A stretch of DNA of 64,000 nucleotides from Lysinibacillus sp. G4S2 (GCF_030348505.1 NZ_JAUCFJ010000002.1:1926001-1990000); one strand, 5' to 3'. Counted from the stretch's first letter, positions 17,576 to 27,675 are shown. Program-made: numbers and translations. The notes: generated from the letters alone by a model not told the origin.

Positions 17576-18481
17576 ATGTCAAACGAGAAAAAAGGGATTT
17601 TATCGGCATTTTTAGCCTATGCATTTTGGGGTGCATTTCCTCTTTATTGGAAATTACTTGAGCATGTGCCGAGTATGGAAATTTTATTATCGCGCGTCAT
17701 TTGGTCCTTTGTCTTTACGGTAATAGCAGTAATAGTATTTGGAATGCGCAAGGATCTTCTCGCAGATCTAAAATATTTGTGGTCACACCAAAAGCATTTC
17801 TGGCAGCTTGCTGGAGCTTCATTTGTTATTTCAATGAACTGGTATTTATATATTTGGGCAGTTACCCATAACCACTTAATAGAGACGAGTTTAGGCTATT
17901 ATATTAATCCTTTACTATCAGTTATTTTTGGGGTTATTTTCTTTAAGGAAACGCTTAGTCGAGTACAATGGGTTGCTACTGGAATTGCCTTTATTGCTGT
18001 AATTATTTTGACGGTTAACTATGGTTCAATCCCATGGGTAGCATTGCTAATTGCCTTATCTTTTGCCATTTATGGTGTACTAAAAAAGAAAATTTCACTT
18101 GATGCTACAAGGGGTCTAGCCATTGAAACGTTATTTATTTTACCGTTTGCAGTAGGTTATTATGTTTACCTCTTTACAACGAATCAAGCCTCATTCTTAC
18201 ATGTCGATGTCAAAACAGACATTCTCATGATCGTCAGTGGTTTAGTAACAGCAGTGCCGTTAATTTTATTTGCGAAAGGCGCACAAAATATTCCGCTCTA
18301 TTTATTAGGCTTTATTCAATATGTCTCACCGACAATTGTGTTAATTTTAGGTATCGTGCTTTATAAAGAACCGTTCAGTCAAGTAGAGCTATTGGCATTC
18401 AGCATTATTTGGGCAGCCTTACTACTGTTCTCAGGCTCGAAAATCATTGAAACGAGAAGGGCCCATCATAAATCTGTCTAA
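17576..18481 (+). CDS. rarD: EamA/RarD-type transporter
   Basis: The 301-residue protein has ten predicted membrane segments in two EamA repeats and the RarD N-terminus (GILSAFLAYAFWGAFPLYWK). RarD proteins are drug/metabolite transporter family members of uncertain substrate. AGGAGAG precedes the ATG at 17576; the open frame from 17543 adds an unsupported extension. Monocistronic, with a strong terminator. Confidence 0.88.
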   Translation: MSNEKKGILSAFLAYAFWGAFPLYWKLLEHVPSMEILLSRVIWSFVFTVIAVIVFGMRKDLLADLKYLWSHQKHFWQLAGASFVISMNWYLYIWAVTHNHLIETSLGYYINPLLSVIFGVIFFKETLSRVQWVATGIAFIAVIILTVNYGSIPWVALLIALSFAIYGVLKKKISLDATRGLAIETLFILPFAVGYYVYLFTTNQASFLHVDVKTDILMIVSGLVTAVPLILFAKGAQNIPLYLLGFIQYVSPTIVLILGIVLYKEPFSQVELLAFSIIWAALLLFSGSKIIETRRAHHKSV

Positions 18482-18517
18482 AAGAGGCTGGGACATAACT
18501 GGTCAAAACCTTAAAAG

Positions 18518-18559
18518 CGCGAGAAATCAATTATAGAAACGTTGATTTCTCGCGTTTTT
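18518..18559 (+). terminator. Intrinsic terminator of rarD
   Basis: CGCGAGAAATCAA and TTGATTTCTCGCG form a perfect 13-bp stem with TTTTT after it. Confidence 0.9.
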
Positions 18560-18664
18560 GATGTTAAATTTTTAAATTTTGCGTAAAAAAATAGCTTATG
18601 TCATAAGCGACGTAAATTATCAGTGCGGTCAGAGAGTGTTGCATGAAGGAGATGTCGATATTTT

Positions 18665-18755
18665 TCAAAAGTTGGTTGATAAATTAAAATAGTTGGTTGA
18701 TAAATCGATAAAGTTGGTCGATAAACAATCAAAAGTTCTCGACAAATCTCAAAAT
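18665..18755. repeat. Four degenerate AGTTGGTTGATAAA repeats
   Basis: AGTTGGTTGATAAAT, AGTTGGTTGATAAATC, AGTTGGTCGATAAAC and AGTTCTCGACAAATC follow each other at a spacing of 22-24 bases. On the minus strand they would encode an LSTN-like repeating peptide, but no start or site is present. Function unknown. Confidence 0.55.
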
Positions 18756-18807
18756 TGCAGCTCATTAAAGATTTTTGTCGCTATTTTCGCTAATATATTG
18801 GTTCATA

Positions 18808-19242
18808 ACCAAAAGTTGTGGGTGACATTTTTTAAAATATATGTCCTGTATATAAGTTGATCTTCGTTCCGGCTGGGCGACTCCTTGGGGATTAGCGTCA
18901 CAGATGAGACCCTGGAGCGAGCAACGCGAGTGAAGCGGCTCATCGGACGCCCCCAGGAAGCTCTGCTCTGCGCTGCGCGAAAGCGAAGCTTCAGCGGCAA
19001 ATGTTTTATCTGTGCGAAAGCAAAGCGACAGCAACAAATGTTATCTGTAGCGAAAGCAAAGCGTCAGCTACAAATGTTTTATCTGTGCGAAAGCGAAGCG
19101 GCAGCAACAAAGCGCCCAGTCGGAACGGAAATCAACCACACGTTTTGGTGAAGAGCTAATATATTTCCATTTTTTACTGATTGTAGCCCGTAGCGAAAAT
19201 CAGCCTCTTCGAATGTATAAAAATGGTTAATCAACACACATG
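18808..19242. repeat. Palindromic repeat element with GCGAAAGCGAAGCG units
   Basis: The inner part starts ACCAAAAGTTGTGGGTGA and ends with the inverted ACCACACGTTTTGGT at 19149. It has nested stems (CTGGGCG/CGCCCAG; GATGAG/CTCATC) and about four 35-37-bp tandem units at 18995-19115. A further arm to 19242 ends TTAATCAACACACATG, the inverted-repeat type seen at the other elements; a matching left end was not found, so it is truncated. Open frames inside are artefacts of the repeats. Confidence 0.75.
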
Positions 19243-19840
19243 TTATTGTAAGACAAAAATAAGCAACTTTACTTTTCTGCCAGCATATAGTAATATGATG
19301 GCAATCAATTAGATAACAATGATTATACATTATATAAATGAGAGGTGCTTTTTGTGAGTGCGGTAGGTTCTAAATAGGAACAACTAAATGAAATAAATTT
19401 AATGACGACAGGGGATTTATGTCATAAAGTTACCCTTAATTTTGTCGTGGATTTATTTCGAACCTATGAAGATACCTACAATACTTTATAAAGCGTGTAA
19501 TGATCTGAATGTACTTCATTTTGATGAGGTCTTTTTCATGATGCTTCTTTACACATGCCTTGTACTGTAAAAAGCTGTGGTATTCCCACAGCTTTTTTGT
19601 TTTTTAATTGACTATAAAGGTTCTACACTATTTGTTTGAGATGTCCTCCAATTTAAGGTGGAAGAGAATTCCCCAGTACTCCTGCCGAAAAACAGGCTTT
19701 GCAATCAGTTGGCGGAAAGGGAGGGTCAGTTGCCAAAACCTCAACATTTGAAGTAGAACCAATATAAAATCATTGCTATCTAAATGAGTAGGTATCTTCA
19801 TGAATGATTATGAAAAAATCATAGTGAGGAGAAATCAACA
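19243..19840. other. Gap before the MutS2-like gene
   Basis: No gene recognised. There is a terminator hairpin at 19570-19598 (AAAAGCTGTGG/CCACAGCTTTT plus T run), suggesting that a gene once ended here. GTG 19354 opens only seven codons after a GAGAGGTG site. Confidence 0.45.
19570..19598 (+). terminator. Orphan intrinsic terminator
   Basis: AAAAGCTGTGG pairs with CCACAGCTTTT, loop TATT, followed by TT and GTTTTTT. No intact gene lies directly upstream. Confidence 0.7.
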
Positions 19841-21745
19841 ATGAATCAAACTACTCTAGAGAAATTACAATACAATGAATTGAAGGATATCGTAAAATCT
19901 TACTGTGTCAGCGGTTTAGGTAAACAGTTATTAGATAAATTAACGCCTAGTTCAAGTTTGACGGTTGTTAAAAACCGTTTAAATGAAACGACTGAGGCAC
20001 GAGCAATTTTAGATGCGGAAGGCCATGTACCATTTTTAGGGGTATCGAATATTGACAGCACCATTAAAAAGCTTGAAAAGGGAATCATATTAGACCCAAG
20101 TGAGTTAGTTAGCATCTCAGACTTTTTACGCGGCTGTAGAAAAATTAAAAAATTTATGCTGGAAAAGGAATTTTTTGCGCCAGTACTTGCATCTTATGCA
20201 AATTCGATGGCTGAATTTAAAAGTGTGGAAGAGGAGATTAATTTTGCAATTAAAGCAAATCGTGTTGATTCGGCTGCTAGCAGAGAATTAAAGCGTATCC
20301 GAAATCATATCGAAACAACAGAGGAAAAAATTAAAGAACGCTTAACTAAATTTTTAAATAGTAGTGCAAATAAAACATACATCCAGGAATTCTTTATAAG
20401 TAAAAAGGATGATCGCTACACGATACCCATTAAGGCTACCTATAAAAATCATGTGCAAGGGACTGTAGTAGAGGTTTCATCTAAAGGTGCAACGGTCTTT
20501 ATGGAACCAAGTGCAGTCGCTAAATTAAATGTGGAATTGGCCATTTTGAAGGCAGAGGAAGCGGTGGAGGAATATCAGATTTTGGCGACATTATCAGGGC
20601 TCCTGATGGAAAATATTCGTGAAATCAACATCAACATGGAGTTAATTAGCCAATATGATATGGTGTTTGCTAAAGCTAAGTTTAGCAAGTATATTGGAGG
20701 CGTAGAGCCGAGCTTAAATGATTGTGGCTATATTAAGCTCGTCAATTGTAAGCATCCACTGTTAACTAGTGGAGTAGTGCCACTTCATTTTGAAATTGGC
20801 AAAGACTATCGCAGTTTAATTATTACAGGGCCCAATGCTGGTGGAAAAACAGTTGTATTAAAAACCATTGGCTTGTTAACATTAGCTACCATGTCGGGCT
20901 TTCATATTGTTGCAGATAAAGGAACTGAAATAGCCATATTTAATAATATTTTTGTCGACATTGGTGATAATCAAAGTATTGAAAATGCACTGAGTACGTT
21001 TTCATCTCACATAAAAAATCTTTCAGACATTATGAGAGCATCCAATAATAATACGCTTTTACTATTTGATGAAATAGGTAGTGGTACTGAACCAAATGAA
21101 GGTGCTGCATTAGCCATTTCCATTTTGGAGGAGTTCTATCATATGGGCTGTATAACAGTGGCGACTACTCATTATGGAGAAATTAAGCGTTTCTCTGAAA
21201 TGCATAGTGATTTTATGAATGCGGCTATGCGTTTTAATAGTGAAACATTGGAACCGTTATATAAATTAGTTATCGGAACGTCTGGAGAAAGTAATGCGCT
21301 ATGGATTTCCAAAAAGATGAATATACGCGAAACAGTTTTGCAAAGAGCGCAAGATTATTTGGCCAATAAGGAATATCAGCTGGAACGTGTTAAGGATAAT
21401 CAAATCAGGAAGCCTAAGGTTGAAAAAGAGGATATCAAAGTTAAATATGATTTTCAGAAGGGAGATCGTGTGAAGCTTTTAGATCATGATGACGTTGGAA
21501 TCGTCTTTAAAGAAATGGATAATTTCTATAATGTTGTCGTGTTTTATGAGAGCGAATTTATGGATGTAAATATCAAGCGACTGACTTTGGAGCTACCGGC
21601 AACAGAATTATACCCCGAAGGATATGATTTAGAGACATTGTTTGTGGACTATAAAGAACGAAAGCTTCAGCATGATATAGAGCGTGGATCAAAAAAAGCA
21701 CTGCGTAAAATTCAGAAAGAAATTAGAAAAGATAATTTGAGCTAG
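19841..21745 (+). CDS. MutS2-like ATPase without Smr nuclease domain
   Basis: A 634-residue MutS-superfamily protein related to MutS2. The ABC-type ATPase has Walker A GPNAGGKT near 330-337 and Walker B LLLFDEIGSGTEPNEG near 405-420, preceded by the MutS core and clamp helices. Canonical MutS2 is about 780 residues with a C-terminal Smr endonuclease domain, which is absent here; the C-terminus is a small KOW-like segment (KGDRVKLLDHDDVGIV) and a basic tail. It is therefore a paralogue. AGTGAGGAG precedes the ATG. The role is unknown; DNA or ribosome binding is inferred. Confidence 0.85.
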   Translation: MNQTTLEKLQYNELKDIVKSYCVSGLGKQLLDKLTPSSSLTVVKNRLNETTEARAILDAEGHVPFLGVSNIDSTIKKLEKGIILDPSELVSISDFLRGCRKIKKFMLEKEFFAPVLASYANSMAEFKSVEEEINFAIKANRVDSAASRELKRIRNHIETTEEKIKERLTKFLNSSANKTYIQEFFISKKDDRYTIPIKATYKNHVQGTVVEVSSKGATVFMEPSAVAKLNVELAILKAEEAVEEYQILATLSGLLMENIREININMELISQYDMVFAKAKFSKYIGGVEPSLNDCGYIKLVNCKHPLLTSGVVPLHFEIGKDYRSLIITGPNAGGKTVVLKTIGLLTLATMSGFHIVADKGTEIAIFNNIFVDIGDNQSIENALSTFSSHIKNLSDIMRASNNNTLLLFDEIGSGTEPNEGAALAISILEEFYHMGCITVATTHYGEIKRFSEMHSDFMNAAMRFNSETLEPLYKLVIGTSGESNALWISKKMNIRETVLQRAQDYLANKEYQLERVKDNQIRKPKVEKEDIKVKYDFQKGDRVKLLDHDDVGIVFKEMDNFYNVVVFYESEFMDVNIKRLTLELPATELYPEGYDLETLFVDYKERKLQHDIERGSKKALRKIQKEIRKDNLS

Positions 21746-21752
21746 AAGAAAA

Positions 21753-21785
21753 GGGATTGCACATATATCTTAAGTGTGCAATCCC
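21753..21785 (-). terminator. Convergent terminator between MutS2-like and XRE genes
   Basis: GGGATTGCACA and TGTGCAATCCC form a perfect 11-bp stem. The T run lies on the minus-strand side (CCCTTTTCTTCT), so it mainly serves the XRE gene but can stop both transcripts. Confidence 0.75.
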
Positions 21786-21793
21786 ATTAATAA

Positions 21794-23044
21794 TTATTGA
21801 ACCGAATTTATTTGTGCTTTAATTGAATAATAAGTTTCCTCAATTTTTTGTTTATAAGGAAGGTCGATTAAATCGTGTGAATCCATATAGGCCATCTTGG
21901 CAATTTCATAGGCTGTTGTCAATTCACCGAAATGTGCATAGCAAAGAGCTTTGTAAGAAAAGCATTCATTGAAGCCTAATATGTCAAATGGATGCAGGAT
22001 GAATGAAGGAATGTTTGTAAATTGTTCAAATGCTGTCTTAGCTTCTTCATATCGACCTAGCAAATATAAGGATTTTCCTTTTTCACAGTAATATAAGTTC
22101 TTATCAAATTTAATGGAGCCCATTTCCATGAGTGGACGAAAACGCTCTATTTCCTTTAGTGCCCTTTCATAATCATGAGTGTAATTGTTATAATAATGTG
22201 CTTTTAAAGTGAAAATAAATGCATCTACATCTACTTGTTCGGCAAAAACTCGATACTGCTCAAGCTTCTTTATCATTTGCTCTGCTTGCTCGAAATCATT
22301 GTCAACCATGGCACAAAACGCTGCAATACGGTACAAATCATCGATATAATAGTAAAATTGATTTTTATGTGCATTGACAATGGTATCTTTAACGAGTTGT
22401 TTACCTGCTTCATGTTCTCCGATTGCTAATTGAATAATGCTAATATAATAAGCCATTTTCCCAGTATCTCGTGAATCTAATTGATAATTTTCTTGCTCAG
22501 CCTCTTTTTTAGCCTGTAAAATACAGGAATAAGCCATTTTATAGTTTCGACCTTCCGTGAATATGGCCAACTGTAATATATAAGTTTCAAACCAATGGCT
22601 CAGTAAATTAATTTCTTTAAACATGAAGCGTGCTTGTTGGAGAGGGGACTCCCATGTCGTTAATCTCATTTGATATTGTGCTGCTGCATATATATACAAT
22701 AAACGACCTGCTTCATAGCTAAGTGGGAGCTCTTCTTCATACGGCTTAATCATCTCTATGACTTGCTGCAGCTTCTCTGTATCACCAAGTTGTATTTCTG
22801 CATATAAAATTTCCACCTGCTCTAAAAGTTGACGAATTGTAGAGGGTGCTACTTCTTCAAGTAATTCACTTGCTTTTACCCCTAAACGCTCCGCGATATA
22901 TTCAAGACTTTCCATCGAGGGCTTGGCCTTATCATTTTCAATTTGACTTAACATACCTTTTGTTAGACGATCACCGGCAAGTGCCTCTAATGTTAATTTT
23001 CGTTCTTTCCTTAATTTGCGAATTCGTGTGCCTAAAGAGTCCAC
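21794..23044 (-). CDS. XRE-family regulator with TPR domain (RRNPP-like layout)
   Basis: 416 residues: an XRE helix-turn-helix at 5-60 (MLSQIENDKAKPSMESLEYI) followed by about 340 residues of TPR-type helical repeats, the layout of peptide-responsive regulators such as PlcR, Rgg or Rap-like proteins. The GTG start at 23044 has AGGAGG with 7-nt spacing. It is divergent from the MFS gene, and two identical GTTTAAT-N3-ATTAAAC palindromes lie between, so it probably controls that transporter and itself. No signalling-peptide gene was found next to it. Confidence 0.83.
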   Translation of the reverse strand: MDSLGTRIRKLRKERKLTLEALAGDRLTKGMLSQIENDKAKPSMESLEYIAERLGVKASELLEEVAPSTIRQLLEQVEILYAEIQLGDTEKLQQVIEMIKPYEEELPLSYEAGRLLYIYAAAQYQMRLTTWESPLQQARFMFKEINLLSHWFETYILQLAIFTEGRNYKMAYSCILQAKKEAEQENYQLDSRDTGKMAYYISIIQLAIGEHEAGKQLVKDTIVNAHKNQFYYYIDDLYRIAAFCAMVDNDFEQAEQMIKKLEQYRVFAEQVDVDAFIFTLKAHYYNNYTHDYERALKEIERFRPLMEMGSIKFDKNLYYCEKGKSLYLLGRYEEAKTAFEQFTNIPSFILHPFDILGFNECFSYKALCYAHFGELTTAYEIAKMAYMDSHDLIDLPYKQKIEETYYSIKAQINSVQ

Positions 23045-23081
23045 TGCCTCGCCTCCTTTTTTTATTAATAAGTATATTCAT

Positions 23082-23098
23082 GTTTAATTATATTAAAC
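23082..23098. promoter_or_regulatory. Operator copy 1 between XRE and MFS genes
   Basis: GTTTAATTATATTAAAC: 7-bp arms GTTTAAT/ATTAAAC with a 3-nt centre. A second copy is centred 55 bases away. Confidence 0.65.
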
Positions 23099-23136
23099 TT
23101 TTACTTGCGTGAAAAGTGGGAAGTGTGTTATATTTT

Positions 23137-23153
23137 GTTTAATAAAATTAAAC
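23137..23153. promoter_or_regulatory. Operator copy 2 between XRE and MFS genes
   Basis: GTTTAATAAAATTAAAC has the same 7-bp arms as copy 1 with a different centre. It lies 36 bases before the MFS start codon. Confidence 0.65.
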
Positions 23154-23188
23154 TTTTTAATTTAGTTAAAAAAATGGAGGTGTTTTGG

Positions 23189-24475
23189 ATGACTGAAGCA
23201 GAAAAATATAAAAAGGCAACGTATCATTTATGGACATTTACAGCTAGTAAAATGATTTCGATGCTTGGGGCAAATGTGCTGGCCTTTGGGTTCAGTTTGT
23301 ATATTTTAGCAATGACGGGATCAGCAATGAGCTTTGCAACCAATATGATATGTTCTGTTTTACCACGAGCACTACTAGCACCAGTGGCAGGTTATGTGGC
23401 AGATAATTATTCGAAAAAGCGCACGATTCTTAGTGCACAGGCTGGTACAATTTTGACAGTAGGGGGCTTACTTCTTTATACAGAAACAGTTGGAATGTCA
23501 GTTTATGCTATTTATGTGACAACAATATTCAATACGATATGCTCTGCATTTTCAGGTGTAACGTTTTCATCTTCCATTGCTACATTAGTCAATCCAGAGC
23601 GTTTACAAAAAGCAATGTCATTCAATCAGTTGTCTACGTCAGTGGCTGCGATTGGTGGGCCAGTAATTGGGGGAATGATGTACGGATTTTTCTCATTGGA
23701 CGTCTTTTTAATGATCAATATGGTAGCCTATGCGAGTGCTTTTACTTTAGAATCGACAATGAATTTTAACCTTTATAGTACAAGAGGGCAAGATGTGGAA
23801 AAGGAAAAAATATGGGCAGGGCTTACTAATGGTTTTCGTTATATTAAGCAACAAAAAGTCGTTAAAACTGTTATGTGGGTTTCTTTATGGATTAATTTGT
23901 TTTTCTCCGCCATCGTTGTAGGAGGAACGTATATTATTATTGAATTACTAAAAGTAAAATCAACTCATTTTGGTTTTATTGAGGCATCAGGAGCAGTTGG
24001 GATGCTTGTTGCCTCCCTCTATTTTGCTACACGATCAGAGGTTAAGGCGCCACTACGTTTCTCTAAAATCAGCTTATTGCTGTTGGCTAGTAGCTTGGGG
24101 CTCGCTGTCGTTCCGTTAGTTACAGATTTTTCTTATTTAGGAATTGTTAGTTTTTACATTGTGATTTATTTTATTTTTGCTATTTTTGAAATGGGAATTA
24201 ACATGCCAATTGGAGTTTATATGCAGAGGCTAATATCAGAAGAATATCGTGGACGTGTCTTTGGACTGATGGAAACAATGGCAATGTCTATGATGCCGAT
24301 TGGTATGATGGTTTACGGTATCTTGTACGATACATTCCCAGCAACGGTTATTTTACTTGTTACTAGTGCTATTATCATAACGATATCGCTAGTGATGCTG
24401 CGAACATCTGTCTTAAAGGAAGCACATCCAGAGTTTTATACGAACGGAACTCTGACAGAGCGAACGGCAGGATAA
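23189..24475 (+). CDS. MFS transporter (putative effluxer)
   Basis: A 428-residue major facilitator with about twelve membrane segments and a cytoplasmic loop near 200. The cytoplasmic ADNYSKKRT motif after helix 2 corresponds to MFS motif A, and GRVFGLMETMAMSMMPIG matches the MFS_3/TM_EbrA-like exporters. The ATG at 23189 has GGAGG 8 nt upstream; the longer frame from 23105 covers the operator region and is not supported. It is likely controlled by the divergent XRE-TPR regulator. Substrate unknown. Confidence 0.87.
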   Translation: MTEAEKYKKATYHLWTFTASKMISMLGANVLAFGFSLYILAMTGSAMSFATNMICSVLPRALLAPVAGYVADNYSKKRTILSAQAGTILTVGGLLLYTETVGMSVYAIYVTTIFNTICSAFSGVTFSSSIATLVNPERLQKAMSFNQLSTSVAAIGGPVIGGMMYGFFSLDVFLMINMVAYASAFTLESTMNFNLYSTRGQDVEKEKIWAGLTNGFRYIKQQKVVKTVMWVSLWINLFFSAIVVGGTYIIIELLKVKSTHFGFIEASGAVGMLVASLYFATRSEVKAPLRFSKISLLLLASSLGLAVVPLVTDFSYLGIVSFYIVIYFIFAIFEMGINMPIGVYMQRLISEEYRGRVFGLMETMAMSMMPIGMMVYGILYDTFPATVILLVTSAIIITISLVMLRTSVLKEAHPEFYTNGTLTERTAG

Positions 24476-24532
24476 AATCATTTCATATCATCGAAGTTGA
24501 GGGTTTTAACCTATCAAGATAGTCACAAAAAT

Positions 24533-24579
24533 AAAACAGGTATGCAAAAATGAACGGCATGCCTGTTTTATTTTTTATT
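24533..24579. terminator. Bidirectional terminator between MFS gene and lutC
   Basis: AAAACAGGTATGC pairs with GCATGCCTGTTTT, with T runs on both strands. It lies between two convergent genes. Confidence 0.8.
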
Positions 24580-25296
24580 TTACTGATCCTCAATCACAAT
24601 ATAAGTTGCTTTAATTGGCCCATGTACACCAATGACTGGAATCATTTCGATATCTGCCGAGTTACTTGGACCTGTAATAAAGTTGATGCAGGAGGCAATT
24701 TGTTCTCCATTTCTTATTTTTTCACTAATTAAGCGAGCGGCTTGGGTCATTCGTGGAACAATTGTACTTTTCGGAATCAAAATAATAGAGTTTTCTGGTA
24801 AAAAGCTGACGGATCTACCTTTATCCTTGCTACTAAACAGTACAGCAGTTCCTGATTCTGCTAATGTTATTTCACTAATCGTGATACCAATGTTTGCTTT
24901 TTCAGCCTGGCGGATATTTTCCTCTGGTTGTTCAGAGTCCCATTCATACAGTTGAATATTCATTTGTGGCCACTGCTTAGTCATTAAGGATGATAGTCCA
25001 TAGCTTTGAAAACGCTCGTCCTTCCACGTTATAACAGAATGGCCCCCGTAATTTTCAACTACTTTTTGTAATTCATCTGAAAGATTAGTTGTATTTGTTA
25101 TGACGATTTCTGTCTCAATGTTTTTGCATTGATCAATTAAAACCTTTACTAATTCATCTTTAGTTGCACCTTTTAGGACTCGATCCTGTGGTTGATATTG
25201 CCACGTTGGTCGTGTAAGTTCTGTTTTGGGGGTATGCCCAAGCTGTTGCGCAATTTTTGATAAAAATGCATCTCTTTTTTCAATGATACCTGTCAT
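24580..25296 (-). CDS. lutC: Lactate utilization protein C (LUD domain)
   Basis: A 238-residue LUD-domain protein (B. subtilis LutC is about 240). Together with LutA and LutB it forms the iron-sulfur enzyme complex that oxidises L-lactate to pyruvate. Typical segments are VITWKDERFQSYGL, ITLAESGTAV and the terminal ITGPSNSADIEMIPVIGVHGP. The ATG overlaps the lutB stop by one base (TAATG), so the two are translationally coupled. Last gene of lutABC. Confidence 0.93.
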   Translation of the reverse strand: MTGIIEKRDAFLSKIAQQLGHTPKTELTRPTWQYQPQDRVLKGATKDELVKVLIDQCKNIETEIVITNTTNLSDELQKVVENYGGHSVITWKDERFQSYGLSSLMTKQWPQMNIQLYEWDSEQPEENIRQAEKANIGITISEITLAESGTAVLFSSKDKGRSVSFLPENSIILIPKSTIVPRMTQAARLISEKIRNGEQIASCINFITGPSNSADIEMIPVIGVHGPIKATYIVIEDQ

Positions 25297-26723
25297 TATT
25301 CCTCGCCTCCTTTTTCACGGTGTTTAAACCAGTCACGGAAACTATCTTTATTTGGAGCAGGAAAATCTCTTGCTTCCGTCCATGCTTTTAGTGGACCTGG
25401 GCCATTTGAAATTTTATGGTCTTTAGTAAATGGAGACATTGCTGGTGATGCCATTTTAGTCGCCATTTTATATAAGGTAGGGGAGGAAGCACCTAAACCA
25501 AAGGCCTTCATTAATAACTTTTCCGATATAGGAGCTTTTCCTTCGTTTTCAACAATTACTTGGCGATGTCTAAGAATAAGCTGATGTAACGGAATTTTGA
25601 CAGGACAAGCATCAGTACAAGCTCCACATAATGTGGAAGCATACGGAAGCTCCTTAAAATCATCATAGCCCCCTAATAATGGTGAAAGAACGATACCTAC
25701 TGGACCTGAATAAATAGAGCCGTACGTATGTCCACCAACATGACGATAAACAGGACAGACGTTGATACAGGCTGCGCAGCGAATACATTGTAAAATGGGC
25801 TGAAATTCACTGCCTAAAATGTCCGAGCGTCCATTATCAACGATTACTAAATGGAATTCCTCAGGTCCATCAGTGTCACCTTCATCTTTGATCCCTGTTA
25901 ATGTTGTAATATAGCTTGTTAGCTTTTGCCCGACAGCGCTTCTTGTTAATAAACTTACTAGCACTTCCATCTCTTCGAAAGAGGGAACGATTCTTTCCAT
26001 TCCCATTACGGTAATTTGTGTTTTAGGCAAAGCTGTTACTAAATCTGCGTTCCCTTCATTTGTAACGAGTGTAATCGAGCCGCTTTCTGCAATAGCAAAG
26101 TTACAGCCTGTAATGCCAATATCTGCTGTTAAATATTCATTCCTTAATTTTTCACGTACATAAAGGGCTAGTTCCTCAGGCTTTTCTGTTTTCTCATAGC
26201 CTTGCTTTTCTTTAAAAACGTCTCGAATCTGCTCCTTATTTTTATGCAAAGCTGGAACAACGATGTGAGAAGGTGGTTCGTGATCGTCTACTTGCAAAAT
26301 GTATTCACCAAGATCTGTTTCAATGACTTCACACCCTAGTTGTTCTAAAGCGGCGTTTAAATTAATCTCCTCCGTGACCATGGATTTCGATTTCACAATT
26401 TTAGTAGCATTTTTCTTTTTTGCGATACTTTGAATATAGTCTGTTGCTTCTTTCGCAGTTTGCGCAAAGTAAACATGTCCACCTCTTTTAGAGACATTTT
26501 CACTCAGCTGATATAAGTAATAATCTAAATTGGCAAGCACATGCTGTCGGATTTCCTCACCGTGTAATCTCCATTCTTCCCAATGTCCTAGCTCATCAGC
26601 TTGTTTTAGTCTACGTGTTTGAAAGCGTTCCTGTGCGCTTGACACTGCTCCACGCATAAAGGTATTTTCTAATTCTTTCGTTAATCGATGTTTAAAGTCT
26701 TCATCACTTGTTTTCATTGACAT
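25296..26723 (-). CDS. lutB: Lactate utilization protein B, iron-sulfur oxidoreductase subunit
   Basis: 475 residues: a LUD domain (about 70-295, including [20 protein letters not shown]) and a C-terminal ferredoxin-like part with two 4Fe-4S clusters, [12 protein letters not shown] near 310-321 and [11 protein letters not shown] near 365-375. It transfers electrons during lactate oxidation with LutA and LutC. A GGGGGAT site precedes the ATG. About 80 bases separate it from lutA, and it overlaps lutC by one base. Confidence 0.94.
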   Translation of the reverse strand: MSMKTSDEDFKHRLTKELENTFMRGAVSSAQERFQTRRLKQADELGHWEEWRLHGEEIRQHVLANLDYYLYQLSENVSKRGGHVYFAQTAKEATDYIQSIAKKKNATKIVKSKSMVTEEINLNAALEQLGCEVIETDLGEYILQVDDHEPPSHIVVPALHKNKEQIRDVFKEKQGYEKTEKPEELALYVREKLRNEYLTADIGITGCNFAIAESGSITLVTNEGNADLVTALPKTQITVMGMERIVPSFEEMEVLVSLLTRSAVGQKLTSYITTLTGIKDEGDTDGPEEFHLVIVDNGRSDILGSEFQPILQCIRCAACINVCPVYRHVGGHTYGSIYSGPVGIVLSPLLGGYDDFKELPYASTLCGACTDACPVKIPLHQLILRHRQVIVENEGKAPISEKLLMKAFGLGASSPTLYKMATKMASPAMSPFTKDHKISNGPGPLKAWTEARDFPAPNKDSFRDWFKHREKGGEE

Positions 26724-26806
26724 TTCTTTTATCCCCCTTAGCTTCTTTCAGCGAGTATCCAAGCACAAAGCCGATTCTGAACGCAATTATGTCGAGGCAT
26801 AATTGA

Positions 26807-27520
26807 TCAGCTGTTTAATACTTCCGCAATATGCATGACTCTAATAGGCTTTCCTTGTCGATTAATTCGACCACCAATATTGATTAAGCAGCCAGCGTCA
26901 GCACCGATTAGAATGTCTGCCCCTGTTTCTTCAACATCATGTACTTTTTCATTGACCATTGCTCCTGAGATATCGCCCATTTTTACCGAAAATGTTCCAC
27001 CAAATCCACAGCATCGTTCTTTCCCTGGGAGTTCTACATACTGTAATCCTTTAACATGATTTAATAGTTTAAACGGTGCTTCCGTAACACCAAGCAGGCG
27101 TGTCATATGACAGGAAGTATGATAAGTAGCTTTACCCTCTAAACGTGCACCTACATCCTCGACCTTTAATACATTAACAATAAATTCTGTAAACTCGTAT
27201 GTTTTATCTGCTAATGCTTGCGCTTTCGGCCCCCAAACAGGATCTTCCTTAAACACTTCTGGATATTCCTTAAACATAAAAGCACAGGAACCAGAAGGGG
27301 AGACGACATATTCGGCATGTTCAAATGCTGTGATCATTTTTTTCATGGCATTTTTAGATTCTTTAACATAGCCACTATTGTAGGCAGGCTGTCCACAGCA
27401 AATTTGATTTTCTGGAAAGTCAAGGTCACAGCCGAGTCTTTCAAGAACTTCGACAACAGCTTTTCCTACATCACCTTGAAACATATCAACTAAACAAGTT
27501 GCAAATAGTGTTACTTTCAT
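26807..27520 (-). CDS. lutA: Lactate utilization protein A (CCG-domain subunit)
   Basis: 237 residues with two cysteine-rich CCG domains, [10 protein letters not shown] near 41 and [11 protein letters not shown] near 168, as in GlcF/HdrB-like subunits. First gene of lutABC, which lets the cell grow on L-lactate. AAAGGAG precedes the ATG. A palindrome GTCATCTGATGAC 51 bases upstream matches the LutR operator type. Confidence 0.93.
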   Translation of the reverse strand: MKVTLFATCLVDMFQGDVGKAVVEVLERLGCDLDFPENQICCGQPAYNSGYVKESKNAMKKMITAFEHAEYVVSPSGSCAFMFKEYPEVFKEDPVWGPKAQALADKTYEFTEFIVNVLKVEDVGARLEGKATYHTSCHMTRLLGVTEAPFKLLNHVKGLQYVELPGKERCCGFGGTFSVKMGDISGAMVNEKVHDVEETGADILIGADAGCLINIGGRINRQGKPIRVMHIAEVLNS

Positions 27521-27570
27521 GATAATCGCTCCTTTTGTCTTTATTTCCCCTCAAAACAACTAATCAACAG

Positions 27571-27583
27571 GTCATCTGATGAC
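27571..27583. promoter_or_regulatory. LutR operator in front of lutA
   Basis: GTCATCTGATGAC is a 13-bp perfect palindrome containing TCATC-N-GATGA, the type I recall for B. subtilis LutR sites. It is 51 bases upstream of the lutA start. Confidence 0.65.
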
Positions 27584-27675
27584 TTAGTGAGTATTGTTTT
27601 TATAATACTACAACTTTTCAAATTAATAAAAGGCAAAGCTCCTTGTGAAAATTAGGCAGTTGCTGTTACTTTATC

